Below, one piece after another: positions 55,487 to 63,474 of a DNA stretch of 64,000 bases. The first letter of the stretch is position 1. Each line of letters begins with the position of its first letter. Source of the DNA: Bacteroidia bacterium (lineage in GTDB: Bacteria > Bacteroidota > Bacteroidia > Bacteroidales > Prolixibacteraceae); contig JAPLDT010000098.1 in NCBI GenBank assembly GCA_026391315.1, positions 23,681-87,680 of the forward strand, given 5' to 3'. The notes under the pieces were generated by a model that saw only the letters and a program-made list of their open reading frames with translations, was not told the origin of the DNA and made no database searches. The translations under genes and the position numbers were made by a program.

Positions 55487-55888
55487 ATGTCAGTCACTCG
55501 TTTTGGTATTTCCATTGAACAGCCTCTACTCGATGCGCTCGACGAATATGTGAAAGAGAATTTCTATACCAATCGCTCACAGGCTATTCGTCAGCTGATT
55601 AGCAAGAATATTGTAGAAAAAAAATGGCAGTGTAACAATCAGGTTGCCGGAGCCATCACCTTGCTGTATGATCCAAAAAAACGGGAGATCATCAACCATA
55701 TTGCAACAGAATTGGAAAAATTTCATTCCGAAGTATTGTCATCCCAACGATTTATGCTGGAGCCGGACAAATGGTTAGAAGTGGTAACTGTGAAAGGTTC
55801 GGCAAGCAGGCTAACTGAGTTATCCGATATTTTAATTTCAATCAAAGGGCTCCATCATGGTAAGTTAAGCATGAGTAGGGCCGATTAA
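55487..55888 (+). CDS. NikR-like ribbon-helix-helix regulator with altered nickel site
   Basis: The 133-residue protein has a ribbon-helix-helix DNA-binding domain (SVTRFGISIEQPLLDALDEY, NRSQAIRQLI) and an ACT-like C-terminal domain (VTVKGSASRLTELSDILISI, then KGLHHGKL). In E. coli NikR the high-affinity Ni ligands are His76, His87, His89 and Cys95. Aligned by eye, His76 is kept (KFHSEV), but the LHVH positions read QRFM and the cysteine position is Trp (DKWLEVV). Three of four ligands are therefore missing, so it may sense another ligand or bind Ni differently. It is followed by larE, with repeat D in between. Confidence 0.8.
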   Translation: MSVTRFGISIEQPLLDALDEYVKENFYTNRSQAIRQLISKNIVEKKWQCNNQVAGAITLLYDPKKREIINHIATELEKFHSEVLSSQRFMLEPDKWLEVVTVKGSASRLTELSDILISIKGLHHGKLSMSRAD

Positions 55889-55910
55889 ATTTAATGGATA
55901 ATGAACAATT

Positions 55911-55995
55911 GAAATACCCATGAAACATCTATCACATCAAACGAAAATGAATATGTGGGTATTCCATGCGACTATTAAAAAACAAATTATATACG
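55911..55995 (+). repeat. Dispersed gene-border repeat, copy D
   Basis: It runs from GAAATACCCATGAAACATCT to AACAAATTATATACGC and ends at the larE start codon. It contains AATACCCA and TGGGTATT, which can pair. Its closest relative is copy A. A 26-codon frame (ATG 55920, containing MNMWVFHATIKKQII) ends in a TGA overlapping the larE ATG, so it could act as a coupled leader. Confidence 0.75.
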
Positions 55996-55996
55996 C

Positions 55997-56875
55997 ATGA
56001 AAATTGAAAATGAAGGTCAGGAAGAATTCAAACACCGAAAATTGAAAATGATGGAAAATATATCTCCGCAACTTACCGAAAAACTCAGGGTATTGGAAAA
56101 TTGGTTTGCACAACGACAAGGGTCGATCGTTGCCTTCTCGGGAGGAATAGATTCAACCCTGGTGCTTTATCTGGCCCGGAAATTTCAGGGTAAGGAAAAA
56201 ACCATAGGGGTAATCTCCAATTCGGAAAGTCTCAAAAACAGGGATTTTCAACAAGCAAAAGCTTTCTGCGAACAGTTCGACATAAACCTGGAAGTCATCG
56301 TTACACGGGAGTTGGAAGATGAGCGGTACAACCAAAATCCGATTAACCGCTGCTTCTTTTGCAAAGAACACTTGTTTCACGACCTGACCGATATATGCAA
56401 GAAATATCCCGGGTTCGAAGTATTGAGCGGCACCAATGCCGATGATCTGGGCGACTACCGGCCCGGTATAGACGCTGCAAAACAATTTGAAGTACAGTCG
56501 CCCATGGTCGATTGCAATGTCACCAAGGAGGAGTTACGACAAATTGCCCGCTATTTTGAGCTTCCCAACTGGAACAAACCTGCCAGCCCCTGCTTAAGCT
56601 CAAGAATTCCTTATAACCATACGGTCACCATCGAAAAACTCAGGCAGATTGAGGCTGCCGAAGAGATACTGAACAGTTATGGCTTCGAGGATGTCCGCGT
56701 GAGACATTACGGTAGTTATGGCAAGATTGAAGTGCGCAAAGAAGAGCTGGAAAAACTAACCCTTGTTCAGAATGAGGTCGTCAAAAAAATTACTGCACTG
56801 GGATTCGAAAAGTGTGAAGTCGACCGGGAGGGTTTGGTCTCGGGTAAAATGAACCGCGTGTTAACCAATTTATAA
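55997..56875 (+). CDS. larE: LarE, ATP-dependent sacrificial sulfur transferase
   Basis: The 292-residue protein has the PP-loop SGGIDST (residues ~50-56), then CFFCKEHLF and LSGTNADDLGDYRPG. The segment KPASPCLSSRIPY should carry the cysteine whose sulfur is donated in the L. plantarum enzyme. LarE adenylates and then thiolates the pyridinium dicarboxylate intermediate of the nickel-pincer nucleotide cofactor. The annotated ATG overlaps the end of repeat D; later ATGs (56047 or 56050, before MENISPQL) would give a length closer to known LarE and are equally possible. larC starts nine bases downstream. Confidence 0.93.
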   Translation: MKIENEGQEEFKHRKLKMMENISPQLTEKLRVLENWFAQRQGSIVAFSGGIDSTLVLYLARKFQGKEKTIGVISNSESLKNRDFQQAKAFCEQFDINLEVIVTRELEDERYNQNPINRCFFCKEHLFHDLTDICKKYPGFEVLSGTNADDLGDYRPGIDAAKQFEVQSPMVDCNVTKEELRQIARYFELPNWNKPASPCLSSRIPYNHTVTIEKLRQIEAAEEILNSYGFEDVRVRHYGSYGKIEVRKEELEKLTLVQNEVVKKITALGFEKCEVDREGLVSGKMNRVLTNL

Positions 56876-56883
56876 CGATATAA

Positions 56884-58056
56884 ATGAGAATATTATATTA
56901 CGATTGCTTTGCCGGTATCAGCGGCGACATGAACCTCGGAGCGCTGCTCGACCTTGGTGTTGATGCTGCCTACCTGGAAGATGAATTAAAGAAACTGAAC
57001 ATCAAAGGTTTTCATCTGGAAATATCCAAAGATCTCCGTCGCGGAATTTCCGGCACCAAAGCCACTGTCGTTGTGGAAGATCCTGACAACGAAAAACACC
57101 GTCATCTGCGGCACGTGGAAGAGATCATCAACAACAGCACACTTTCTGACAAAGTGAAAGCCAACTCGCTGAAGATATTTAGCCTTATCGCCTTTGCTGA
57201 GGCCAAAGTGCACCAGATAGAGGTAGAAAGGGTCCATTTCCATGAAGTCGGCGCCCTGGACTCCATTGCTGACATTGTAGGTGCAGCCATCTGTCTGGAA
57301 TACCTTAAGGTGGATAAAGTGCTCTCCTCCCCCATTCAGTTGGGTGGCGGAACCGTTAAATGCGCCCATGGCATCATGCCGGTCCCGGCGCCAGCAACCG
57401 CCTTAATTGTGGCAAATGTTCCGGTTAAAACCGGATTGGTACAGCACGAAGCAACCACACCCACCGGGGCCGCGATTCTGGTGGCGACAGTCGATGAATT
57501 TACTTCAGAAATAAACTTCCCAATTACAAAAACTGCCTATGGAATAGGGCAAAGGGATGTTTCAGATGTTCCGAATGTTTTGCGGGTCTACCTGTCGGAT
57601 ACCGAGACAATGGCATCCGATCTGAAAGAAGAGAGCGCCACGATGATAGAATGCAACATCGATGACATGAATCCGGAACGATACGAATTTATCATGGAAC
57701 AACTCTTCGAAGCAGGCGCTGCTGATGCCTGGCTCACCCCCATCCTCATGAAAAAATCGCGCCCGGCCAATAAGTTAAGCGTATTGTGTTCGCCCGAAAA
57801 GGTCAATATGATCAAAGGGATCATCTTTAATCACAGCACTTCTATCGGATTGCGGGAGTACACGGTAAAAAAAAGTGTTTTGCCAAGAGTTGAGAAGGCT
57901 ATACAGACCAAATTCGGGTTGATCACCATAAAACAATCAGTTTTTGAAGGAAAAATTATCCGTTCAAAACCCGAATACGAAGAGTGTAAATTAATTGCAA
58001 AACAGTACAATATTAGTATCGAAGAGGTTGAACGCGAAGTAATCAGGAATCTGTAA
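56884..58056 (+). CDS. larC: LarC, nickel insertion protein of the pincer cofactor pathway
   Basis: The 390-residue protein has an N-terminal LarC1-like part (YYDCFAGISGDMNLGALLDL, VHFHEVGALDSIADIVGAAI) and a C-terminal LarC2-like part (CNIDDMNPERYEFIMEQLFE, GAADAWLTPILMKKSRPANK). In L. plantarum the full protein needs a programmed ribosomal frameshift; here it is one uninterrupted frame. LarC uses CTP to insert nickel into the dithio cofactor precursor. It is flanked tightly by larE and larB. Confidence 0.94.
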   Translation: MRILYYDCFAGISGDMNLGALLDLGVDAAYLEDELKKLNIKGFHLEISKDLRRGISGTKATVVVEDPDNEKHRHLRHVEEIINNSTLSDKVKANSLKIFSLIAFAEAKVHQIEVERVHFHEVGALDSIADIVGAAICLEYLKVDKVLSSPIQLGGGTVKCAHGIMPVPAPATALIVANVPVKTGLVQHEATTPTGAAILVATVDEFTSEINFPITKTAYGIGQRDVSDVPNVLRVYLSDTETMASDLKEESATMIECNIDDMNPERYEFIMEQLFEAGAADAWLTPILMKKSRPANKLSVLCSPEKVNMIKGIIFNHSTSIGLREYTVKKSVLPRVEKAIQTKFGLITIKQSVFEGKIIRSKPEYEECKLIAKQYNISIEEVEREVIRNL

Positions 58057-58057
58057 T

Positions 58058-58795
58058 ATGACCCTAACTGACATATTTGAAAAATACAAACAAGGTGAAC
58101 TAGACCTGCCGGAAGCATTGCAGATGGTTTCGAACCACGGGACTTTTGAAATGGGTTTTGCCACGATCGACACCGACCGTTTGCATCGTACCGGAATGCC
58201 GGAAATGATATATGCCGCAGGAAAAACGACCGAACAAGTCAGACAAATTGCCGAACGGATGTATCAAAACGGAATGGATGTACTAGCAAGCCGGGTTTCT
58301 CCTGAAATGAGCAAGGCAATCAAAGAGGTAATTCCATTGGCCGTATACAATGAATTAGCCCGGACAGTTAGTTTCAGACATCAAAAAATTCAAAATACCA
58401 AAGGTTATATTGCTGTCGTTGCTGCAGGTACTTCCGACATGCCGGTTGCTGAGGAAGCAGCCGAAACTGCCCGTTTTCTTGGTAACGAAGTAAAAACCAT
58501 TTACGATGTGGGCGTTGCGGGCATTCATCGCTTATTCCACAAAATAGACATCATCAGAGGGGCACGCGTAATTATTGTCGTGGCCGGGATGGAAGGAGCC
58601 CTGGGGAGCGTCATTGGCGGACTGGTAGACAAACCGGTTATCGGTGTTCCGACAAGCGTTGGGTATGGCGCTAATTTTAAGGGACTATCAGCCTTACTAT
58701 CAATGCTCAACAGTTGTGCAAATGGTATTTCTATCGTCAATATTGACAACGGATTTGGTGCCGCATGTCAGGCTTCCCTTATCAACAAGCTATAA
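58058..58795 (+). CDS. larB: LarB, pyridinium-3,5-biscarboxylic acid mononucleotide synthase
   Basis: The 245-residue protein has a C-terminal PurE-like domain (VVAAGTSDMPVAEEAAETAR, VAGMEGALGSVIGGLVDKPV) and a conserved cysteine in MLNSCANGISIVNIDNGFGA (Cys220), which matches the catalytic Cys221 of L. plantarum LarB. LarB carboxylates and hydrolyses nicotinic acid adenine dinucleotide, the first step of nickel-pincer cofactor synthesis. Only one base separates it from the larC stop. The permease gene starts five bases after its stop, so all are co-transcribed. Confidence 0.94.
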   Translation: MTLTDIFEKYKQGELDLPEALQMVSNHGTFEMGFATIDTDRLHRTGMPEMIYAAGKTTEQVRQIAERMYQNGMDVLASRVSPEMSKAIKEVIPLAVYNELARTVSFRHQKIQNTKGYIAVVAAGTSDMPVAEEAAETARFLGNEVKTIYDVGVAGIHRLFHKIDIIRGARVIIVVAGMEGALGSVIGGLVDKPVIGVPTSVGYGANFKGLSALLSMLNSCANGISIVNIDNGFGAACQASLINKL

Positions 58796-58799
58796 GTAA

Positions 58800-59507
58800 A
58801 TGAACGAATTACACGTACTCCTGGTAACAGCTATCTCGTTAGGGTTTATTCACACCCTGCTGGGCCCCGATCACTATCTTCCTTTTATTGTGCTGAGCAA
58901 AGCACGAAAATGGTCGCTTTCGAAAACACTTTGGATCACTTTTTTCGGCGGAGTGGGTCATATTGTTGGATCGGTCGTTCTTGGAATTACAGGGGTGGCG
59001 CTCGGTATCAGCGTAAGCAAATTGGAGATGATTGAAGCAAGCAGGAGTAATCTGGTTGCCTGGATGCTCATTGTGTTTGGTTTCTTTTACACCATCTTCG
59101 GAGTCATCAAGTACCTAAGAAACGGACATCATGCCCATTTACCAAAATTTCTTCTGCCAAAATCAATCCGAAGATACCGTCATTTACCCACCACTGAAAT
59201 TGAGGAGGCAAAGGAAGATACGACCCGGCTAACACCCTGGATCCTCTTCCTGATATTTGTGTTTGGCCCTTGTGAAGTGCTGATCCCGTTACTTATCTAC
59301 CCTGCTTCCCAACACAATATGTTTGGCGTATTTGCAGTAGCAATGCTCTTCGGAATAGCAACCATCTCCACCATGCTGTTCACCGTTTTTATAGGCTTTA
59401 AGGGTACTTCGCTCACGCTTTTTAAAAAGAGCGAAAAATACATGCACATGATCGCAGGATTGGTGATTTTGTTTTTGGGCCTCGGTATTCGGTTCTGGGG
59501 TTGGTAA
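58800..59507 (+). CDS. UreH/NicO-like membrane protein, probable nickel permease
   Basis: The 235-residue protein has about six membrane segments and an N-terminal FIHTLLGPDHYLPF motif, matching the Hx4DH-type metal-selectivity motif of NicO/UreH nickel transporters. A His-containing loop (RNGHHAHLPK) lies in the central cytoplasmic or periplasmic region. It ends the lar transcript and would supply the Ni(II) that LarC inserts. Related UreH-like proteins are annotated as sulfite exporters, which is less likely in this setting. Confidence 0.8.
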   Translation: MNELHVLLVTAISLGFIHTLLGPDHYLPFIVLSKARKWSLSKTLWITFFGGVGHIVGSVVLGITGVALGISVSKLEMIEASRSNLVAWMLIVFGFFYTIFGVIKYLRNGHHAHLPKFLLPKSIRRYRHLPTTEIEEAKEDTTRLTPWILFLIFVFGPCEVLIPLLIYPASQHNMFGVFAVAMLFGIATISTMLFTVFIGFKGTSLTLFKKSEKYMHMIAGLVILFLGLGIRFWGW

Positions 59508-59568
59508 GCCTACCGGAATTTATACTTGCAATTAATATCATTTGCTTAAGGATAATGATTCTTTTTAG

Positions 59569-59652
59569 CTTTGTGAAACCTTAGTGATTTTGTGTCTTTG
59601 TGGCCTATTTTTTCCTGCCACCAAGGCACCAAGGCACCAAGAATACACTAAG
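59569..59652. repeat. Degenerate copy of the 35858-35942 palindrome
   Basis: The left part CTTTGTGAAACCTTAGTG and right part CAAGGCACCAAGGCACCAAG share words with the long palindrome at 35858-35942, but the arms no longer pair fully. It lies after the lar transcript in the 59508-59754 gap, which holds nothing else recognisable. Confidence 0.75.
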
Positions 59653-59754
59653 TATTTTCTTAACTAAACGACTTTGATTTGCAATTATTATAACTTCCTT
59701 GCTGATTTAATCGTATAGCTGGTATATTTTTACAGCATTTATCAAACCCTGTTT

Positions 59755-60930
59755 ATGGACTTTAGCTCATTTTCAATTTACAAACCCAAGATGGAGTACC
59801 GTCGTTTTGGGAAAACCAACAAAATGGTGAGTGTCATCACCCTTGGCGGAATGCGTTACAAGCATGCGAATAGTGAACCACGCGATCAGGTACCTTCAGA
59901 CACACTGGACCAATGCCGGGATACAGTTCAGAATGCCCTGAAACAAGGCATCAATCTGATAGAAACGGCATGGGGATATGTCAAAAGTGAACATGTTTAT
60001 GGTCGGGTGCTGAACGATGAACTGAAAATTGCCCGTTGCTCCTATTTCCTAATGACCAAAGGAAATCCAAAAACAGCTGAGGAGATGCGCAAAATGGTCT
60101 TCCTACAGCTAAAAGCATTAAAAACAGACTACATCGATTTTTATGCCTGGCATGGCATCAATACCATGGAGCTGCTCAATACTGCCTGCGCCAAAGGTGG
60201 TCCGGTAGAGGAGCTGTTAAAACTCAAGGAAGAGGGAGTTATCGGACATGTTGGTTTTAGCACCCACGGCCCGCTGGAGGTGATTCTGAAAGCCATCTCG
60301 ACAGATCTGTTCGACTTCGTGAACCTCCATTATTACTACTTTTTCCAACGAAATAAACCAGCCGTCGATCTGGCAGCTTCAAAAGATATGGGTGTGTTTA
60401 TTATCTCTCCCAACGACAAAGGCGGACAATTGTTTAATGCGCCTCAAAAGCTTAAGGATCTTACCAGTCCGATCCATCCTTTGCAGTGGAACGCACGTTT
60501 CTGTCTGGGACATGCGGCCATTCATACCTTGTCATTTGGACTTACGGTACCGGCTCAGTTTGAACACCTGAACGGCATATTTCCTGCCCCCTCTCCCATG
60601 TCACCGGAAGATGAAGATATAAGGCAGTCACTTGAAGCCCGGAAATTGCAGGTTCCTTTTGCCGATTTCGATCCCTACTGCATGGAAAACGATCCATCCG
60701 GACTAAATATTCCCGAAATACTCCGGTTCAGAACCCTTTGGAAATGCTACGACATGAAGGAGTTCGGGTTATACCGGTACAACATGTTTCAGGAGAAAGA
60801 CCACTGGTTTCCAGGCAATTTCCCGACTGAAGAAAATTTGCAAGAGATTGATCTGACCCGATGCCCTTCTGAAATTCCTTTGGTTGACTTGATCCGCGAG
60901 ACTCATGAAGGTCTCTACCGGCCAAAATAA
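59755..60930 (+). CDS. Aldo/keto reductase family oxidoreductase
   Basis: The 391-residue protein may start at the first ATG (59755) or at Met13 (59791; MEYRRFGKTNKMVSVITLGG), where AKR homology begins. The AKR tetrad is recognisable: Tyr in AWGYVKSE, Lys in LMTKGNPK and His in YAWHGIN. The usual Asp of the (D)TA motif is Glu (NLIETAWG). The region 270-391 is longer than in classical AKRs and has PVPAQFEHL-type segments seen in larger family members. It probably reduces a sugar or steroid-like carbonyl with NADPH. Not linked to an operon. Confidence 0.82.
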   Translation: MDFSSFSIYKPKMEYRRFGKTNKMVSVITLGGMRYKHANSEPRDQVPSDTLDQCRDTVQNALKQGINLIETAWGYVKSEHVYGRVLNDELKIARCSYFLMTKGNPKTAEEMRKMVFLQLKALKTDYIDFYAWHGINTMELLNTACAKGGPVEELLKLKEEGVIGHVGFSTHGPLEVILKAISTDLFDFVNLHYYYFFQRNKPAVDLAASKDMGVFIISPNDKGGQLFNAPQKLKDLTSPIHPLQWNARFCLGHAAIHTLSFGLTVPAQFEHLNGIFPAPSPMSPEDEDIRQSLEARKLQVPFADFDPYCMENDPSGLNIPEILRFRTLWKCYDMKEFGLYRYNMFQEKDHWFPGNFPTEENLQEIDLTRCPSEIPLVDLIRETHEGLYRPK

Positions 60931-60956
60931 TTGTTTGAAAAGTTTGAAGGGTATAA

Positions 60957-61009
60957 AAATTGTTTGAAGAGTTACGAAGTTCAAACATTTCAAACATTTC
61001 AAACAATTT
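60957..61009. terminator. Hairpin between convergent aldo/keto reductase and GH30 genes
   Basis: AAATTGTTTGAA (60957-60968) and TTCAAACAATTT (60998-61009) are perfect complements, 12 bases each, with three tandem TTTCAAACA units in the right side. The right arm overlaps the GH30 stop. Confidence 0.7.
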
Positions 61010-62399
61010 AAATAATGACCGTCATGATCGAATGCGGCAAACTGTTTGCCTGTGCGGCTTTCCCGGCTATCCACAAATAAATTGGAAATTTTTCATCCGT
61101 TTTATTCAACACAACAACCACCAGTTTTCCATCAGGATTGAGAAATGCTGTTGATTCAAGTTGGTCGCGGTTCGATGAACAGGCAATTCTTTTGGCTCCC
61201 GGAAGAATGAACCTGGAGAAATGTCCAATGTAGAAATAGCTGTTGGTGAAGATGAGCTTTCCGGTAGCTACATCAGCATGTACAGGTGCAAAACAGAAAT
61301 TGCCTACATGGTTTGGTCCCCCCTTGGTGTCCAGCAGGATGTTCCAATCCGTCCAGGCTACTGTTCCGCAATTGAAATCGTTGACCATCGAATGGGCATA
61401 TTTCTCACCGAGCGACCAGTTAACCAGCCGAAGATTATCGAACTGCATGCCACTTTTGGTCCAGGTTTCGTACCAGTGAAATCCAACACCCCAGATATAT
61501 TTTGCGGCACCCGGATCGCCAAGAACCACACTGGCACGTTGGTAAATCAGGTCGCGGTTATGGTCCCAAACGATCAACTTTTTACCTGCAAGTCCATTTT
61601 TTTGAAGCGTCGGTCCCAGGTAATTTTTCACGAAATCCCTTTCATCCTCGGCAGAATAGACACATGATTCCCATTTCTGAACGGCCATCGGTTCATTCTG
61701 GACAGACAATCCCCACACAGGAATACCAAGTGATTCATAGGTTTTGATAAATTTCACATAGTGGTTGGCCCAGATCTGGTTGCAACTCTTCAACAGCTTA
61801 CCTCCATGCAACAACTCCCTGTTGTTTTTCATCCAGGCGGGCGGACTCCATGGAGAAACAAACAAAGGAAGTTTTCCACCGGCGGCAGTGATGGCTTGCT
61901 TGATGAGTGGAATTTTGAATTTCTTATCGTGATCCACATTAAAAGTTGCCAGAAGTGAGTCGTTATCTGCCACATAGCCATATGAATCAGAAGAAAAATC
62001 ACAACTGCCAATATTGGTCCTCGCAAAGTTGTATCCGATTCCTTTCTCCTTGTCATAATAGGCATTGAGCAGATCCTTTTGGGAGGCAGGAGGCAATTTG
62101 GCAAATACCTCGGCTGAGGCATCTGTGAGCGCTCCACCTATGCCTACCATGGTCTGGAATGTTTTGGCCGGATCGATAAAAATGCAAACCTGCCTTTCGT
62201 TGGGTTGATTCAACGTTTCAAACGGAGCATCGGCAATCTGGGTCAACATCATGGAGGTATTCTTTGCCGACACAAATATCAGCGCTTTGCCATTATCCAT
62301 TTTTTTCAGCTGTGGCCAGGACTGACCATACCCATTTTCCATCTGGAATACCATTGTTGTCATCAGCAACAAAATGGCAGCAATTTTTATCTTTCTCAT
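61008..62399 (-). CDS. GH30 family glycosidase, apparently missing the nucleophile segment
   Basis: ATG 62399 gives 463 residues with a signal peptide (IAAILLLMTTMVFQMENGYG). GH30 features are GIGGALTDASAEVFAKLP, FARTNIGSCDFSSDSYGY, LFVSPWSPPAWMKN and LSVQNEPMAVQKWES with the acid/base Glu236. After GFHWYETWTKSGMQF the sequence runs DNLRLVNWSLGEKYAHS. In human GBA the equivalent stretch holds the strand with the nucleophile (FASEACVG) before SWDRGMQYSHS. About 20-30 residues including that Glu are absent, although the frame continues normally to GWTDWN-like VAWTDWNILLD. It is probably inactive, or the window carries a deletion allele. Confidence 0.88.
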   Translation of the reverse strand: MRKIKIAAILLLMTTMVFQMENGYGQSWPQLKKMDNGKALIFVSAKNTSMMLTQIADAPFETLNQPNERQVCIFIDPAKTFQTMVGIGGALTDASAEVFAKLPPASQKDLLNAYYDKEKGIGYNFARTNIGSCDFSSDSYGYVADNDSLLATFNVDHDKKFKIPLIKQAITAAGGKLPLFVSPWSPPAWMKNNRELLHGGKLLKSCNQIWANHYVKFIKTYESLGIPVWGLSVQNEPMAVQKWESCVYSAEDERDFVKNYLGPTLQKNGLAGKKLIVWDHNRDLIYQRASVVLGDPGAAKYIWGVGFHWYETWTKSGMQFDNLRLVNWSLGEKYAHSMVNDFNCGTVAWTDWNILLDTKGGPNHVGNFCFAPVHADVATGKLIFTNSYFYIGHFSRFILPGAKRIACSSNRDQLESTAFLNPDGKLVVVVLNKTDEKFPIYLWIAGKAAQANSLPHSIMTVII

Positions 62400-62513
62400 C
62401 ACTTTGTAATTTTTATGCGGTAAAATTAAGAAATTTGTAGCCAAAAGAGGAGGAGATTGATAATTTTGTAATCATTTTAATTTACTCTATTCCAACTCAA
62501 GTTGGCAAATGAT

Positions 62514-63461
62514 ATGCTGAAGAAGAAAGAGTTACCCAAGGAAAAACCGGGATTACATCCGCGAAACCTGCACCGCGAACGGTACGATTTTGGCGCTTTG
62601 GTGCAAAGTTGCCCTGATCTGGCTGCCTTTGTGATCCAAAATCCTTACCAGGATACCTCGATAGATTTCTTTAATCCTGATGCGGTGAAGATGCTAAACA
62701 GGGCATTGCTGAAGCATTACTACGATGTCGAGAGCTGGGACATTCCTCCGGGATACCTTTGTCCCCCTGTACCGGGAAGAGCAGACTACGTTCATCACGC
62801 GGCTGATTTACTCGTAATGGGAAATGGAGGTATAATTCCCCGGGGAGAGAAGATCCATTGCCTGGATATTGGTGTGGGTGCCAACTGCATTTACCCCATC
62901 ATCGGGAATAAAGCCTATGGTTGGTCGTTTGTTGGCTCAGACATCGATCCGGTGGCCATCGATAATGTCCAAAAGATCATTCGGGCGAATCCTTCACTCA
63001 AATGCATGGTCGAGGTGAGACTACAAAAAACCAAATCTGCTATTTTCAATGGAATCCTTCAACCAGATGAACATTTTGACCTAGCGATCTGTAATCCTCC
63101 GTTTCACACCTCTGCAGAAGAAGCCAGGAGCGGATCACAGCAAAAACTCAGCAATTTGAAAGGCAAGAAGATCAAAAACCCAACACTTAACTTTGGTGGT
63201 CGAAACAACGAACTGTGGTGCCCGGGAGGTGAAGTACAATTTGCCAAACAAATGATTTCAGAGAGCAAACAATTTGCCGGCTCCATTACCTGGTTCTCTA
63301 TTCTGATCTCAAAAAGTGAGCATCTGACGGCATTATACCATGCACTAAAATTGGTAGAAGCATCTGAAATCAGAACCATTCCCATGGCCCAAGGCAACAA
63401 AATCAGCCGAATCGTGGCATGGAGTTTTCAACACTTCAGTGCAGGTCCCAAAGTAAAGTAG
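62514..63461 (+). CDS. rlmF: 23S rRNA (adenine(1618)-N(6))-methyltransferase
   Basis: ATG 62514 gives 315 residues; the frame continues four codons upstream to a TTG. RlmF features are LHPRNLHRERYDFGALVQSC, SIDFFNPDAVKMLNRALL, the SAM-binding CLDIGVGANCIYPIIGNKAY and the N6-adenine motif NPPFHTSAEEA, followed by the expected KLSNLKGKK insert. The enzyme methylates A1618 of 23S rRNA. It stands alone, with its own promoter expected in the divergent gap to GH30. Confidence 0.93.
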   Translation: MLKKKELPKEKPGLHPRNLHRERYDFGALVQSCPDLAAFVIQNPYQDTSIDFFNPDAVKMLNRALLKHYYDVESWDIPPGYLCPPVPGRADYVHHAADLLVMGNGGIIPRGEKIHCLDIGVGANCIYPIIGNKAYGWSFVGSDIDPVAIDNVQKIIRANPSLKCMVEVRLQKTKSAIFNGILQPDEHFDLAICNPPFHTSAEEARSGSQQKLSNLKGKKIKNPTLNFGGRNNELWCPGGEVQFAKQMISESKQFAGSITWFSILISKSEHLTALYHALKLVEASEIRTIPMAQGNKISRIVAWSFQHFSAGPKVK

Positions 63462-63474
63462 AAGGCTGTTGATA

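Noticed and set aside
56884..58056. Programmed frameshift in larC
   Set aside because: The gene is a single continuous frame covering both LarC1-like and LarC2-like parts.
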